The notes beneath the pieces were generated by a model. The model ran no database searches. It worked only from the letters and a program-made list of their open reading frames with translations, and was not told the origin of the DNA. The position numbers and the translations under genes are program-made. Source: Artemia franciscana (taxonomy: Eukaryota; Arthropoda; Branchiopoda; Anostraca; Artemiidae). Taken from it: DNA of 64,000 bases. Shown here one piece after another: positions 1 to 12,666 of this stretch (the first letter of the stretch is position 1; each line of letters opens with the position of its first letter). The DNA lies in contig NC_088866.1 in the NCBI RefSeq assembly GCF_032884065.1, positions 51,716,068 to 51,780,067 of the forward strand. The letters run 5' to 3'.

Positions 1-521
1 TCGTCTATATATCGTCTATTTTGCCGGGTCTCGAAAAAACAAAACAACTGATGTAAAATGCCCGAAACGAAGGTGAATCTTTAGCTCAAGTATTATTTGC
101 AAATTTTAATTAATTATTTGTGTTGCTCAGCATGGCAACACTGACAAAAATCCGATACTATTTGCTGTATAACGTTAGAATTATATCTTATGTAATAATT
201 ATTTTATTACATATAATCGTTGATGATCTACGTAAGGAGCTGAAGGTTTCGTAGTGAGAATTTTTATTTGAATTTGTAAAATGCTTTGTTTAAAATAAAC
301 TTATTCCCAAAAGTGTTCAAAAAATTATTATTTTAGATTTTTTTTTAGATTATTATATTTAATAAACTGTTTTATAGTTATTTTTTTAATTATTTTATAC
401 AATAAAGACGCCTAGATTGATGTATGAGGAAAAGGTGTTCTAACTATTATCAGCTCCTTATATTTATAGCTGACAGTGGACCTTGTATTTTTTTAGTATT
501 ATTTATTTGTATTTTTTTCAG
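1..521. other. Non-coding, probably intron
   Basis: AT-rich sequence without a convincing reading frame. It ends in a pyrimidine-rich tract and the AG at 520-521 that precedes the first putative exon, so I read it as the tail of an intron. A segment near 120-160 resembles the edges of repeats near 39.1 kb and 60.8 kb, sharing a 'ggcaa...actgac(a/g)aa' core. Confidence 0.4.
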
Positions 522-614
522 CTAAATTGAATCCTAGCTCTTATGAGGCAGTGAGTAGAAGAAATGAAGCCGTGTCTGCAAACGGAAACGCGTGGAAATC
601 AGATAGTTATGGAG
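522..614 (+). CDS. Putative coding exon 1 of the window-spanning gene
   Basis: Seen: a tract of T residues and CAG end at 521, and a strong donor (GAG|GTAAGG) follows base 614. The only open frame starts after two bases and reads 30 codons beginning KLNPSSYEAVSRRNEAVSAN and ending WKSDSYG. It then leaves one base (phase 1) that joins in frame to the exon at 5378. The peptide is hydrophilic and rich in Ser, Asn and Glu, looks disordered, and matches no family I recognise. The exon is short, so the call rests on its splice sites, its open frame and the phase match to the next exon. It starts mid-codon, so at least one more exon lies upstream of the window. Confidence 0.5.
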
Positions 615-989
615 GTAAGGCATAAAATGAGGCTAAAGTGGTGTTAAAACCGACAACCTAGGTGCAACTGGATAGATTCTGTGATTAAGAGGTCACACTT
701 GGCGTCATTGTTGCCAAATTGACCTGCAAAATTGATTAAGCGAAACTATTTAGTTAATTTTGACAATGCTTTGTGAGTGTAATATTTCAAACTTCTGTTG
801 ATTCTCAAAGAAAACTTCAGCTTCAAACGAAAGCTAGATGTTTGGTGCCATATGCTTTGACTGATTTCTTAACCCTGTTAGTTCATATTTGGTGCCTGCC
901 GCCACCAAAAAATGTATATGAGGGTTGACCTCATTAGAAATTGAACTCCAGATTTTCTCTGGATTTGTTATAATTTGTCAATTTGTTGT

Positions 990-2946
990 TTTTATGGCAC
1001 TTAGTTCACTACCAAGTGACATAAAGCGATCGCAAATTTTGTCGGTATATCTGTCCCGGTTTTGCTACTTCAGGCACTTCCAGGTAAGCTAGGTAGATGA
1101 AATTTGGCAGGCGTATCAGGAACCAGACCAGATTAAATTAGAAATTGTCGTTTCCCCGATTCGACCATCTGGGGGGGGGGGGGGAGTGGGGGGACGGTTA
1201 AATAAAAAAAATGAGGTATTTTGAACTTACGAACGGGTAATCGGATCTTAATGAAATTTGATGTTTGGAAGGATATCGTGTCTCAGAGCTCTTATTTTAA
1301 ATCCCGGCCGGGTTTGGTGACATTAGGGGGAAGTTTGGGGGGAACCTAAAATCTTGGAAAACGCTTAGAGTGAAGGGATCGGGATGAAACTTGTTGGAAA
1401 AATAATTAAAAGTCCTAGATACGTGATTGACATAACCGGAACGGATCCACTCTCTTTGGCGGAGTTGGGGGGTGGGTTAATTCTGAAAAATTATAAAAAA
1501 AATTACGTATTTTTAACTTACGAAGGAGTGATCGGATCTTCATGAAATTTGACGTTTGGAAGGATGTCGTGTCTCAGAGCTCTTGTTTTAAATCCCGACT
1601 GGATCCGGTGACATTGCGGGGAGTTGGGGGGGGGGCTAAAATCTTGGAAAACATTTAGAGTGGAGGGATCGGGATGAAACTTGGTGGAAAAAATAATCAC
1701 ACGTCCTAGATACGTGACTGACATAACCGGAACGGATCTGCTCTCTTTGGGGGAATTGGGGGGGAGGTTAATTCTGAGAAATTAGAAAAAAATAAGTTAT
1801 TTTTAACTTCCGAAGGAGTGATCGGATCTTAATGAAATTTGATGTTTGGAAGGATATCGTGTCCCATAGCTCTTATTCTAAATACCAACAGGATCCGGTG
1901 ACATTGGGGGAGGAGCTAAAATCTTAGAAAACGCTTAGAGTGGAGGGATCGGGATGAAACTTGGTGGGAAAAATAACCACAAGTCCTAGATACGTGATTA
2001 AGATAACCGGAACGGATCCACACTCTTTGGGGGGAGGGGGTAAGTGTAATTCTAAAAAATTAGAAAAAAAGAGGTATTTTTAACTTACGAAGGAGTGATC
2101 GGATCCTAGTGAAATCTAATATTTAGAAGGATCTCGTAATTTGGATCTCTTATTTTAAATTCTGACCGGATCCAGGGTCATTGGGGGAGGGCGGAAATCT
2201 TGGATAACGCTTAGAGTGGAGAGATCGGGATAAAAGACTTGATGGGAAGAATAAGAACAAGTTATAGATACGTGATTGACATAATTGAAATGGATCCGTT
2301 CTCTTTAAGGGAGCTGGGGGCTGTTAATCTGGAAAAATCAGAAAAATTTGGGTATTTTTACCTTAAGAACGGTTGACTGGATCTTAAGGAAATTTCATAT
2401 TTAGAAGGAACTCGTGTCTTAGGGCTCTTATTTCAAATCCCGACCAGATCTGTTGACATTGGGGGGAGTTGGAGGGGGAAATCTTGGAAAACGCTTATAA
2501 ATGTCGTAGATACGTGATTGACGTAACCTGACTGGATCCGCTCTCTTTGGGGGAGTTAGGGGGTGGGGTTCAGTGCTTTGTTGAGTTTGGTGCTTCTGGA
2601 CCTGCTAGGACAATGAAAATTGGTGTCAGGGAGCTGCACAAATTGACTTGATAAAGTCTTTTTCCCCGATTCGACCATCTGGGGGGCTGAAGGGAGATGA
2701 AAAATTAGAAAAAAATGAGGTATTTTTAACTTACGAGTGGGTGATCGGATCTTAATGAATTTTAATATTTAGAAGGACCTCGTGACTCAGAGCTCTTACT
2801 TTAAATCCCGACCGGCATTAAGCCTCTGAATTTCCTTTTAAATCAATCTATTGATTCTTAGAATTTTGCTAGAGCTCATACTATATGAGCTCTTGGCTCT
2901 TACGGCCTCATCACAAGTGCCATATGAGCTCCTAGTTCTTGTTAAA
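990..2946. repeat. GATCGG composite repeat, copy A
   Basis: First of three large copies (others at 7188-9671 and 50948-53336). It has a head (990-1190: 'caagtgacataaagcgatcg', then a segment ending 'cgaccatctggggg'). The body is tandem units of about 290 bp, each marked by 'gatcggatct', 'gagctcttattttaaat', 'tcgggatgaaacttg' and 'gatacgtgattgacata' (unit starts near 1240, 1530, 1820, 2098 and 2370). The tail (about 2570-2946) carries a second 'gattcgaccatctgggggg', a last half unit and 'cataagtgccatatgagct'-like sequence. There are many stop codons and no coding evidence. Runs of G (8-16 nt) separate the units. The class of mobile element is unknown. Confidence 0.8.
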
Positions 2947-5377
2947 TAATGCTAAGAAACCCGGCTCCCCCTCCTTGCAACATTCCTAATTTACCACGTA
3001 ACCTGCTGAACTTAAAGGTAAATGCCTTTTTGAAATTAAAAGAGAATCGGAGGACAATTTTGTGGGTTTTTTTTTTTTTTCAACGAGTCTATCAAAAAGG
3101 TTATTTTTGAATAAAACCGCCCAAAACAAGAAAATTTGAAAATATAAAGGGAGGGTTAAAGCTACGGGCGGTTTCCCTGTCCCCCTCTATTTTTTCCCGA
3201 TTTTCTGTACCTTGAACTGCCTGAATAAGGTCAATTGAAACGTGACTTTACGAAATTTTAATTCAAAAGCTATCGATTGGATATTTCAAGTTAAATTAAA
3301 AATATCCTAAACCCCATATGAACCAGGGTATGTTTTTAAGAATCTATTTGAGTATCTTCATATTTTTAATTTTAAGATTGAATGCTGAATTTATTTTGTT
3401 TTTCGTCGTGCTTGGTCTCGTTTAATCAGCCCAAGTTGTTCAAGTAATGCAACTTTTTTATTTTATTTATAAAATTAAGCATTATAACATAATTACCAAT
3501 CTCAAACTTTAAAAATGAAAAGTGACTAGAAACTGCCTTTATATTAGTTTACTATAATAATGTATTAATTTGCTATGCATTGGCAAATTGGACTAAGCTT
3601 TCTAAACAACCTCATTCAAAAAGAAGTATTTTGGGGGGGGGGAATAGGGGGTACAACAAACACTTTAAAAATACATCAAAAATTTGTTTATATTCATATT
3701 TGCTACGTCTTAACGAGTCACAAAAACATTTTGGGGGAAGGGGTTCAAACCCCCTCTGGATACGGCTTTGGTCCTATACCATTCTAATATGCATTTGAAA
3801 GATGCTGTAAAAGAAAGAAAAAAAAACAACTTAGTATCAGCCGTCATTGTGTTTAAATTTCAGCCTGATCGTAGAAAAAAAAGTTTTCTCTAGAAGGAAC
3901 AGCGGATATCCAAAAATTTAGGCATTGGTCCTGTATTCCAAAATTTAAGTTATTTGATTCATACTGTTTCCAAGACAAGGATTACCTCTCATTAAAATTT
4001 CACTGACACTAAAGCCTAAAAAACAAAATTTTTGTCCCTTACCGGTTACCCACTGCATGGTTTTCAATCGTTGTATCTTTTTTGATGGATTGTAGGGCTC
4101 CCATATTTTCTCCAATTCCTTTTTATTCAAAAATCCTGACCAAAATATATATTTCAAAGATGTTATAAAAGACAGCACCTCAGCAACTGCCGCCTGTGCG
4201 TAGATGATTAATAAAAATTGCTATGTCGTATTGTCGTGTTGCTACCGACATATTTTGTATGTCGTATAATGGTATTATTCTTGAAATAAAGACACCGTTT
4301 GTGTTTGTAGGTCAGCGAGAAAACTTTCATTCAAAAGCATATCATCAGCACAACACCTTTGGTTGACGGAAAAACTAGCTGACAAATGTATAAGTGACGT
4401 TGAGTTTTATTGTGCTTTAACGCTTTAAAATAATTGAATAATAAAACAGGCTTTTTGAGGGCTTAAATAAATAATAGGTAAGGTAATTAATCAATAAAGC
4501 ACTATACAATTTTTACGTAGAGCTAGCAATCGTTCTTATAGACTTGGAATAAACATTCAAACTCTTGTGCAGAGTGGAGTTTGAGGTGGGGGAAGTCGCA
4601 TGGTACTCGGAATAATTCCTCTTCTTTCTAAGTTTTAATGCTGCTCTTTGCTTTCAGGTTGCTTTCGAAAATTACCTCTAGGATTTTTTTGTTCATATTA
4701 AGTTGTAAGTCCGATGTCTTCTCGGAATCTCTTCTCCGATGTTGGTGGTTTTGAAGAACCTAACCCGTAAATTCTGGCTCTGTTTTACTAACCGAACTAC
4801 ATAAAACACTTTCTCTATTCCTCGCAAGAGGTTTTCTTCATACGCTGAGCTTTGTTGTCTATGTCTGTTGTCCAGCATGCTCAGCTGTTAGTTCAGAATA
4901 TTATTTTTAAATGGAAAAGTACCTGTCCTTGTACATTCATAACGGTAACTGTACTCTATTTTTTGCAGATTATAAAAGATTCAAAAGCTTTACTTTGAAG
5001 CAGCATTGGTTGCTTTATAAATTTTTGACTTAGTAGAAGATAATAAAACGTTCAAGCTCTGCTGCTGCTAACCATTTATTTTTGATAAATAAATTTCTAT
5101 TTATTTATAACTAGTTTTGAAATAAAACAAAAATATAATACTATAAATATAAAATATAAATATTCTACTTGTAAATGGCTTTTAGACGGGCCCTGCTGTT
5201 CCCGGGTGGGCTTTATTTATTTAGCCTTCTTAAAGAATTTGGGATTCTGATCGAGAAAATTCTACACCAGGGTTGTCTATTGCATTAGTGATTATTACGG
5301 CTTCAGTTATACTCCTAAATGGTATTAACAATGCCCTTAAATTGGGAATTAAAATATACCAGCTGCCTTTATTTCAG
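2947..5377. other. Intron sequence, no gene seen
   Basis: AT-rich filler between putative exons 1 and 2. Short open frames at 3945-4178 and 4693-4878 (minus) lack any recognisable motif. A small dispersed repeat at 3627-3782 is listed separately. The end of the stretch has the acceptor used by the exon at 5378. Confidence 0.5.
3627..3782 (+). repeat. Dispersed short repeat, family R3, copy 1
   Basis: Shares with 60455-60622 and with 63940-64000 the order: G-rich run, 'aaacact(g/t)taaaaa(c/t)gcatc', 'aaaatttgtttatat', a 'tta(a/c)gaatc' segment, a second G-rich run, and 'ctggatacg(a/g)c(c/t)ttgg'. Copies are about 155-165 bp long. No coding potential. Confidence 0.7.
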
Positions 5378-5554
5378 GACCTTCACAACTGTCACAATCT
5401 TCGGATTTCTTCGCAATGAGTCAAAGTTCTGCAGAAAGTTCACAGGGGCTCTCCCAGAGCGATTATCCTGCCTTAGGATCTCAAACTCCTCCCGGAGTTG
5501 GAAGAGGACGTGGTAGGGGAATTGCCATTGGGGAAGAATTTATTAAGATCAGAG
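5378..5554 (+). CDS. Putative coding exon 2: S/Q/G-rich with RG run
   Basis: Seen: acceptor TTTATTTCAG at 5377 and donor AGAG|GTTTGT after 5554. In phase 1 it carries 58 full codons. Order of features: a Ser/Gln-rich stretch (PSQLSQSSDFFAMSQSSAES), a short DYPALG motif, then GVGRGRGRGIAIG and EEFIKIR. RG runs of this type are known in RNA-binding and Piwi-pathway proteins, but that is only a family-level resemblance. The frame stays open past the donor to 5700, but the peptide there is unremarkable, so I end the exon at the splice site. It joins in frame to exon 1 and, through the 34136 acceptor, to the exon at 34137. That second join spans 28.6 kb and is uncertain, so this exon could instead end in an exon I missed. 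Confidence 0.5.
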
Positions 5555-5799
5555 GTTTGTATTTGCTGTCATTGGTCAGTCCTGTAGTATGTTGTCAAAT
5601 GGATAGGCTAGTTGGTTATTGCGAAGGATATTATTCGGAAAAAATGGAAAGGACATTATTATGGCAATTCCATTTTTTCTATACCGTAGTTCTTTGTTAA
5701 ACCGATTAGCTAGTAAGCTTTTATTATTTATTCCTTAATATATTCATCTCTAATGCTTGATCTGTACTTAGTCTTGTTAATAATTAAGCAAAAAAAAGT

Positions 5800-5975
5800 T
5801 TTTTAAATGAAAATAAGGAGCGACATTAAAACTTAAAACGAACAGAAATTACTCCGTATATGATAAGGGGCTTTTCCTCCTCAAGGCACCGCTCTTTCTG
5901 CTGAAGTTTGACTCCTTCTCTTAACTCTACATTTTAAAACAGTAAAAAACTGTAAAGAATTTCAAAATGACATCA
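5800..5975 (-). mobile_element. Fold-back (FB) element, one arm
   Basis: Contains 'aaaacgaacagaaattac', 'ccgtatatg' and 'ccgctcttt' followed by 'aagtttgactccttctctt'. This is the reverse orientation of the arm at 17751-17918, with the same order of blocks as the full fold-back at 54068-54342. Non-autonomous, with no coding capacity. Confidence 0.7.
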
Positions 5976-7187
5976 GAATTTGAATTGACCATTAGATTGT
6001 CTGGAATGAGAGATAAACAAGGTACGCCTACTTATGCTCTTAGGTAGGTTGAACCAAGAATTTAGAATTGACCCAAGAACGTTAATTTGGGTGTAACGAC
6101 AGGCACATTTGCCCTAAGGAAAACTTAATTTAATGTTTGTTGACCAACAAGTTGACTGGGATTGCAAGGGGAATAAGCGTTCAAAGCTTAAAAAGACCTG
6201 TCTGTCTGTAGTGTTAGTCAAGTGAACCCAATTATAAGCTAAGACAGTTTGGCTAACAAAAAATGAATGAAATATTGGTTGACCAATATTTAGTTGACTG
6301 TTTGTGTTTTTGTCTTGGGTTTGACTGTCTAGGCTTGTCACAAGCTCAGGGAGTTTTTCCAACAAAAATGCTCAGATAGTCAGTAAAATGGTATTACCTC
6401 AGAATAGGCAGCTGAGGAAAAAAAATTATGCTTAATTAACCAGTTAAAAATTTATAACCGGAACCCCTAATGATAATCCACATACCTTGTATGAGAGGGT
6501 CACTATAGAAAAAAATAGGGAAAAATGAAATTGGCTGAGAATGCTGGACTGAACTGAGGCAATAAATAGACGCTATTTGGAAATAGTATCCAACACATCA
6601 TTTTTATACAATCCTAATAAGGGGGTGGGGGTTAATGTCAGATTTTTCTCTCATTCAATTGGACTATTTGCCTTGGCTTTTTCTACAATTACCCATGGCT
6701 TGATGCACACAACTGACTTTAATTCAAAATTTCATTCTAGTGTTTGGTTAATGACTAACATTAGCTTTCCTGGCGCGTGTTGCTTTGATCTCGAAAGAAA
6801 AGAAATCCCCCTCCGGGAAATTCACCGCCAAAAATCCCCCCCTCCTTCAAAAATTCTCAGTCGAATAAAAATTCCTTGTGAATTAGTGACGATTTTAGTT
6901 TTTAATGTAAAAGTATTTGAAAAATTCCCCCCTACCCCCCTCACAATGTTTAAGAAAGTTCGTGTATTGTTATGCTTCTCAAAATATAGAACAAAGGACG
7001 AAAGACGCCGTTTTGATGCCTTTCCGGATGGTGGATAAAGGAATTAGGATGACGACGTGGCCCAACTGGTATTTTTGGTCAGTAGGTCTGCATGTTTTTA
7101 GTCGACTGGTTTGCGGTTGTTTAAAATCCAGTAAAAAATTTTCAATGTTTATTTATTTATTTGTTTTTTTTGTTTTTGTTTTTTTGC
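5976..7187. other. Intron sequence, no gene seen
   Basis: The longest frame (6577-7038, 153 codons) contains C-rich blocks ('aaatccccc' repeated around 6807-6845) and lacks any motif or splice context, so I regard it as chance. No other support for a gene. Confidence 0.5.
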
Positions 7188-9671
7188 TTTTTATGGCACT
7201 TGGTATTAACCAAGTGATAAATAGCAATCGCAAATTCTGTCGGTCTGTCGTTCCCAGTTTTGCTACTTTAGGCACTTCCAGGTAAGCTAGGACGATGACA
7301 TTTGGCAGGCGTATCAGGGACCGGACCAGATTAAATTAGAAATAGTCGTTTTCCCGATTTGACTATCTGGGGAGGAGTGGGCGGCCCGTTAATTCGGAAA
7401 AAATAAAAAAATTGAAGTATTTTTAACTTACGAACGGTTGATCAGATCTTAATGAAATTTGATGTTTGGAAGGATATCATGTCTCAAAGCTGTTATTTTA
7501 AATCCCGACCGGATCTGGTGACATTGGGGGGAGTTGGGAGGGGGAAACCTAAAATCTTTGAAAACACTTAGAGTGGATGGATCGGGATGAAACTTGGTGG
7601 GGAAAATAAGCACAAGTCCTAGAAACATGATTGACATAACCGGGAACGGATCCACTCTCTTTTGGGGTAGTTGGGGGGGGGGGGGGGGTAATTCTGAAAA
7701 TTAGAAAAAATGAGGTATTTTTAACTTACGAACAGGTGAACGGATCTCAATGAAATTTGATATTTAGAAGGATATCGTGTCTCAGAGCTCTTATTTTAAA
7801 TTCCGACCGGATCTGGTGACATTGGGGGGGGGGAGGACCTAAAACTTGGAAAACACTTAGAGTGGAGGGATCGGGATGAAACTTGGTGGGAAAAAAAGCA
7901 CAAGTCCTAGATACATGATTGACATAACCGGAACGGATCCGCTCTCTTTTGGGTAGTTGGAGAGGGGATAATTCTGAAAAATTAGAAAAAATGAGGTATT
8001 TTTAACTTACGAACGGGTGATCGGATCTCAATGAAATTTGATATTTAGAAGGATATCGTGTCTCAGAGCTCTCATTTTAAATCCCGACCGGATCTGGTGA
8101 CATTGGGGGGAGGGAGTTGGGAGGGGGAAACCTAAAACTTGGAAAACACTTAGAGTGGAGGGATGGGGATGAAACTTGGCGGGAAAAATAAGCACAAGTC
8201 GTAAATACATGATTGACATAACTGGAACGGATCCGCTCTCTTTGGGGTAGTTGGGGGGGGGGGGTTAATCCTGGAAAATTAGAAAAAATGAGGTATTTTA
8301 ACTTACGAACGGGTGATCGGATCTCAATGAAATTTGATATTTAGAAGGATATCCTTTTTCAAAGCTCTTATTTTAAATCCCGACCGGATCTTGACATTGG
8401 AGGGAGTTTGGGGTGGGGAACCTAAAATCATGGAAAACGCTTAGATCGGAGGGATCGGGATGGAACTTGGTGGGAAAAATAAGCAGAAGGCTTATATACG
8501 TGATTTACATCATTGGAATGGATCCGCTCTATTGGGGGATTAATTCTGAAAAATTAGAAGAAATGACGTGTTTTTAAGTTACGAAGGAGTGATCGGATCT
8601 TCATGAAACTTCATATTTAGAAGGACCTCGTAACTCAGATCTCTTATTTTAAATCTCAACCGTATCAAGCGTAATTGGGATGTCGGCAGTTGGGGGGACC
8701 GGAAATCTTAGAAAATACTTAAAGCGGTGAGATCAGGATGAAACTGGATAGGAAGAATAGAAACCTGTCTAAGATACGTGACTGACATAATCTGCTCTCC
8801 GGATCTGCTCTCTTTGGTGGAGTTGGGCGGGGGGGGGGGGTAATTTTGAAAATTGAGGTATTTGTAACTTACGAAAGGGTGACCAAATCTTAATGAAATT
8901 TGATATTTAGGAGGATCTTGTGCTTCAAAGCTCTAGTTTTAAATTCCGACCAGATCCTGTGACATTGGGGGGAGTCGGAGGGGGAACCAGAATTCTTGGA
9001 AAATGTGAAAATTGGGGTATTTTTATCTTACGAATAGGTGATCGGATCTTAATGAAATTTGATATTTAGAAGGAATTCATGTCTCAGAGCTCTTATTTCA
9101 AATTCTGACCAGATCTTTTGACATTGGGGGGGGGGGGGGGTTGGAGGGGGAAATCTTGGAAAACACTTGGAGTGGAGGAATCGGGATGAAGCTTGGTGGA
9201 TAGAATAAGCAAATGTCCTTGATACGTGATTGACAGAACCGTACTGGATTTAATCTCTTTGGGGGAGTTGGGAAGAGGGGTTCAGTGATTCGACGAGTTT
9301 GGTGCTTCTTGACGTGCTAGGACGATGAAAATTGGTAGGCGTGTCAGGGAGCTTCACAATTTGAATTGATAAATTCGTTTTCCCAGATTCGACCATCTGG
9401 GGGGCTAAAGGGAGAGGAAAAATTAGAAAAAATTAGGTATTTATTACTTACGAGTGGGTGATCGGATCTTAATGAATTTTGATATTTAGAAGGACATCGT
9501 GACTCAGAGCTCTTATTTTAAATCCTGACCGGCATTAAGCCTCTTATTTTCCTTTTTAAATCAATCTATTGATTCATTGAATTTTGTTAGAGCTCATACC
9601 ATATAATCTTTTGGCTGTTAGCTCTTCTTCCCTCGTCACAAGTGCCGATGAGCTCTTAGCTCTTGTTTTTT
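7188..9671. repeat. GATCGG composite repeat, copy B
   Basis: Head with 'ccaagtgataaatagcaatc' and 'gacatttggcaggcgtatca'. Units of about 280-300 bp start near 7440, 7740, 8018, 8317 and 8595, followed by three more diverged ones. The tail (from about 9290) has 'cgaccatctggggggctaaa', the half unit and 'cctcgtcacaagtgccgatg'. It ends in a short T run at about 9666. Units 2-4 are the most alike, suggesting recent homogenisation or slippage among them. Homopolymer G runs up to 14-18 nt make exact lengths unreliable. Confidence 0.82.
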
Positions 9672-10269
9672 TTTCAAAATGTATCGTAAGATGTTGGCGG
9701 ATTTCAGATAGCTTGTGAAGGTTCCGAGTTTATCAGGTTGTTCTCTTAAGATGTTTAATTGCCCCAAGAATTAATTTGCACGCCTACTTTTGAATATTTT
9801 AAAGTTTGTTGGTTTGGATAGTACTTAGACCTGGTTGCCAAACGGGACAAGCGCATTTTTTTATCCTGTAAAGTATAAGTATTTTTCCTATGTATATAGT
9901 CGTTTTCAATTTAAATGTTTCAGGAAGTAGTATATACGTTTATGGCGTAGAAATATAGTTGAACATTTGTAGGTCTAATTAGTTTTCAGTGAAGCGCTAA
10001 CTATATATGTGCATTAAGTGTGTTCAAGGATGATGGCAGTCTAAGGCTTATTTGCGTTAATATGGATCTGTTCCAGATTGACATCAATTTGTTATGATTT
10101 TCCTTCGTTTTTATGTATTGCTCTTTACTTTCTATTGACAAAATTTATCTTTATATGTTTGTTATTTATATTCGTTTATAATTGACATAATCATAATTCA
10201 ATTAATATCTGCCCTTTTCCTTTTTCTAGTGTTTTTAGAAGTATTTTCCAGCGATTATAAGTAAACAGG
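9672..10269. other. Intron sequence, nothing recognised
   Basis: AT-rich, stop codons in all frames, no repeat or motif recognised. Confidence 0.4.
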
Positions 10270-11960
10270 GTGTTGACTTGTCAATGCGTTGATTTAATTA
10301 GGTAGATTCGTTTGTGTTCAGTTGAATGGGTTGAGCTCATGATGTGTTCAGCTTCTTGTGCTGAATCATCTTAGGCTGAGTTTCTCCTTGTGATGAAATT
10401 TTTGGTTCCTTTTTTTCCTTGAAATGCAAAGGATAGTTTTTCTTTTCAGTTTTCTTGACCTATTCCTAGGTTGTGTCGTTTATGTTGATTTTCTTGTTTT
10501 TAGTAGCCTAAACTGAGTTTTGGTATGTTGAATTGTCTGTGCGGACCTTCATTTTGAGAGTTTGCTGGATTCACTTGTCTGCGTTTAGTTTTCTATGCTC
10601 AGTTAACCATCTTAATCTGTTTGTCCGTGGGTCGGTTCCGTGGGTTGGGTTTTTGATATTATGTGTTGCTCTGGACTCAATTATCTATATTTAGCTGTTG
10701 GTTTCAGTTTCTTATTGGGAGTTGACACTGATATATGAACAGATTCCCGCTGAAGATTGACTATAGAGTGGGATGATTTTCCTGTTTGGAGTTTCCAGGA
10801 TGAATTTCCTTATATTAACAGGTTGAGTTGACAAGGGAAAGGTTGTGACAAGTTTGCTGTTTTTAGCTTCCTGAGCTAAGCTGTCTTGACTTGAGTGAAC
10901 TGAGTTAATCATTCTGTGTTGTCTCATATTTTCATATGAATGACTGGGTTCTCTTTGGCTTCCGGTGCATGAATTTGCTGTTTTCAGCCTTCTGGGCTGA
11001 GTTGATTCTTCTGTGTTGTTTCATATATTGAGACGAACGGGCAAGTTATTCTGTATTCTCTTGAGCTCTCTCTGTGCGTTAGAGCATCGAGTTTGCTGTT
11101 TTGAGCTTCCTGGGTTGAGAGGAATAGGCTTTTTTATAGAGATGATTAGAGTTCTCTCTGGTTGTGTGTTCGACCATTTCAAGATTACTTATCCGACAAT
11201 CCCGGTTACTTATCCACCGACCGTAAATGACGTCACTGGCTAGTAGGATTACTACTTGAAACAGTCTGGATTAGTTGTCGGATAAATTACACCTGCTAAC
11301 CCTGAAAAATGCAGGATTACTGAGGATAAGTAAAAAATAAAAATTCAATCTTGTTCAAGAATCAAAAAATATGTGAAATTCTATGCTGACAACAAAAAGG
11401 GACTGTAATTGTGAAATATGTCACACCTTCGGGGGTTTGTAAATAAACTACAGTTAATGCAACTGATTAAATTTGTTTACTGCCTAGTTGCCTATAGTGC
11501 TTCAGTTGACAAGTAGACGGATAAGTCGCATAAGGATGTTCGAACGCACCCTGGCTTGTAAGTTGTTTGGTTTTCTAATTTAACCTTCTAAAGCTGAGCT
11601 ATTGGAGTAGACTGGGTTCATTTTATTGGTTGTCACAAGTTTTTAGATGAATAGACTGTGTTCTCTTGGGTTCCTCCCTCGTAGTTCACATGATTTGCCT
11701 AATATTTGCCTTTGTCAGGTCCACTTCTCCTCTCCTAGGTTTTTAAATGTAAGTGCACTGCGTAATCCTTTGATTTTGTATATTAATTTTTCAATTGTCT
11801 TTATTTCCAAAATGTGAATCTTATGGATTAAAATCCCAAATTTAGAAAAATGCCTATTGAGTTTGTGGTTTTGAGCTTCCTGATCAGTCTGATTGATTTT
11901 TCTGGGTTGAGTCCTATTTTGTGATGAATAAGCTGCATTTTCTAGATTAATTTAACTTTG
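10270..11960. repeat. Degenerate ~120 bp tandem repeat
   Basis: Recurring block 'tttgctgttt(t)(g/c)agc(t/c)t(t)c(c/t)tg' followed by 'ctgagtt' and 'tctgtgttgt(t/c)tcata' at about 10852, 10973 and 11091. Weaker copies occur before these and again at about 11860, after a nested element (11158-11555). Old and diverged. Confidence 0.6.
11158..11555. mobile_element. Non-autonomous TIR element (MITE)
   Basis: The left end (about 11163-11195, 'gtgtgttcgacca' to 'cttatccg') is an imperfect inverted match to the right end (about 11517-11553, 'ggataagtcg' to 'gttcgaacgcaccc'). It interrupts the 120 bp repeat. The inside is non-coding. Ends reading GGGTGCGTTCGAA inward recall cut-and-paste DNA transposons, but the superfamily and the target duplication are not settled. 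Confidence 0.6.
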
Positions 11961-12492
11961 TTGATTTGACATCCGATACTAGCTTCAAATCCGATACTAG
12001 CTTCAAATGGCATCTTGTGATACTTCACATGGCACTGGCATCCAATGCTGGGTCAAAGAACTAGATGAACGCGAGAAGAAGTTGAGTGTTAGTGTGGGTT
12101 CATTTGAGTGATAATACTTTTCAGTGATTCTGAAAATCCTCATTCAAGATAGATGTAGCATAACTAAATAAACAGTGTTTGGTCTGATTGCTCGACATCA
12201 TGTTCGGCTTCTTCATCGCCTGCTCCTCATCAGTCAATCGCACTCTTTTGGTCATAAATATTGGTATGTTTGCTATATGGATTTATGAAGCCTTAGTATC
12301 TATCAGTAATAGTTCTTTGAACAATCCTAATTTAATATGGATATACCCCGTGGTACTTGTTTGATATACCCCTTGCATCTCAATTTGTTCATGCATTAAT
12401 ACACTGTAAACCAGTTTTTTGTTCGCTAGTTTCTTTCAACTTAGCGTGAGAAAAGACAAAGAGAATTGACAGAATAGATGAGAAATATATTA

Positions 12493-12666
12493 ATTTAGGC
12501 TATATATTTGCATTAGGGGGCGAGGGGGGTGGGAGCCAAGTATTTGGACAGTGTGAATTCAGAAAATGATTCTTGCTTCATAGTATCAGAATAAGTGTAG
12601 CAAACACATTATGTATGCAGACTCGCTACACTTCACCCCCCTCCCCTAATGTGCAAGTATATAGCC
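12493..12666. mobile_element. Fold-back element with G/C-rich arms
   Basis: 'ggctatatatttgcattagg' near 12498 and its inverted counterpart 'ctaatgtgcaagtatatagc' near 12645 enclose about 100 bp. The arms continue into G-rich and C-rich blocks. A related fold-back lies at 30262-30352. Confidence 0.65.

Noticed and set aside
6577..7038. 153-codon open frame
   Set aside because: No domain, low-complexity Pro/Lys part encoded by C-rich repeats, and no splice signals that fit the gene phases.
1518..8219. Similar minus-strand peptides (FPTKFHPDPSTL and relatives) repeated across copies
   Set aside because: They are the reverse strand of the 290 bp units, interrupted by stops, with frames lost at G runs. 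The similarity comes from the DNA repeat.
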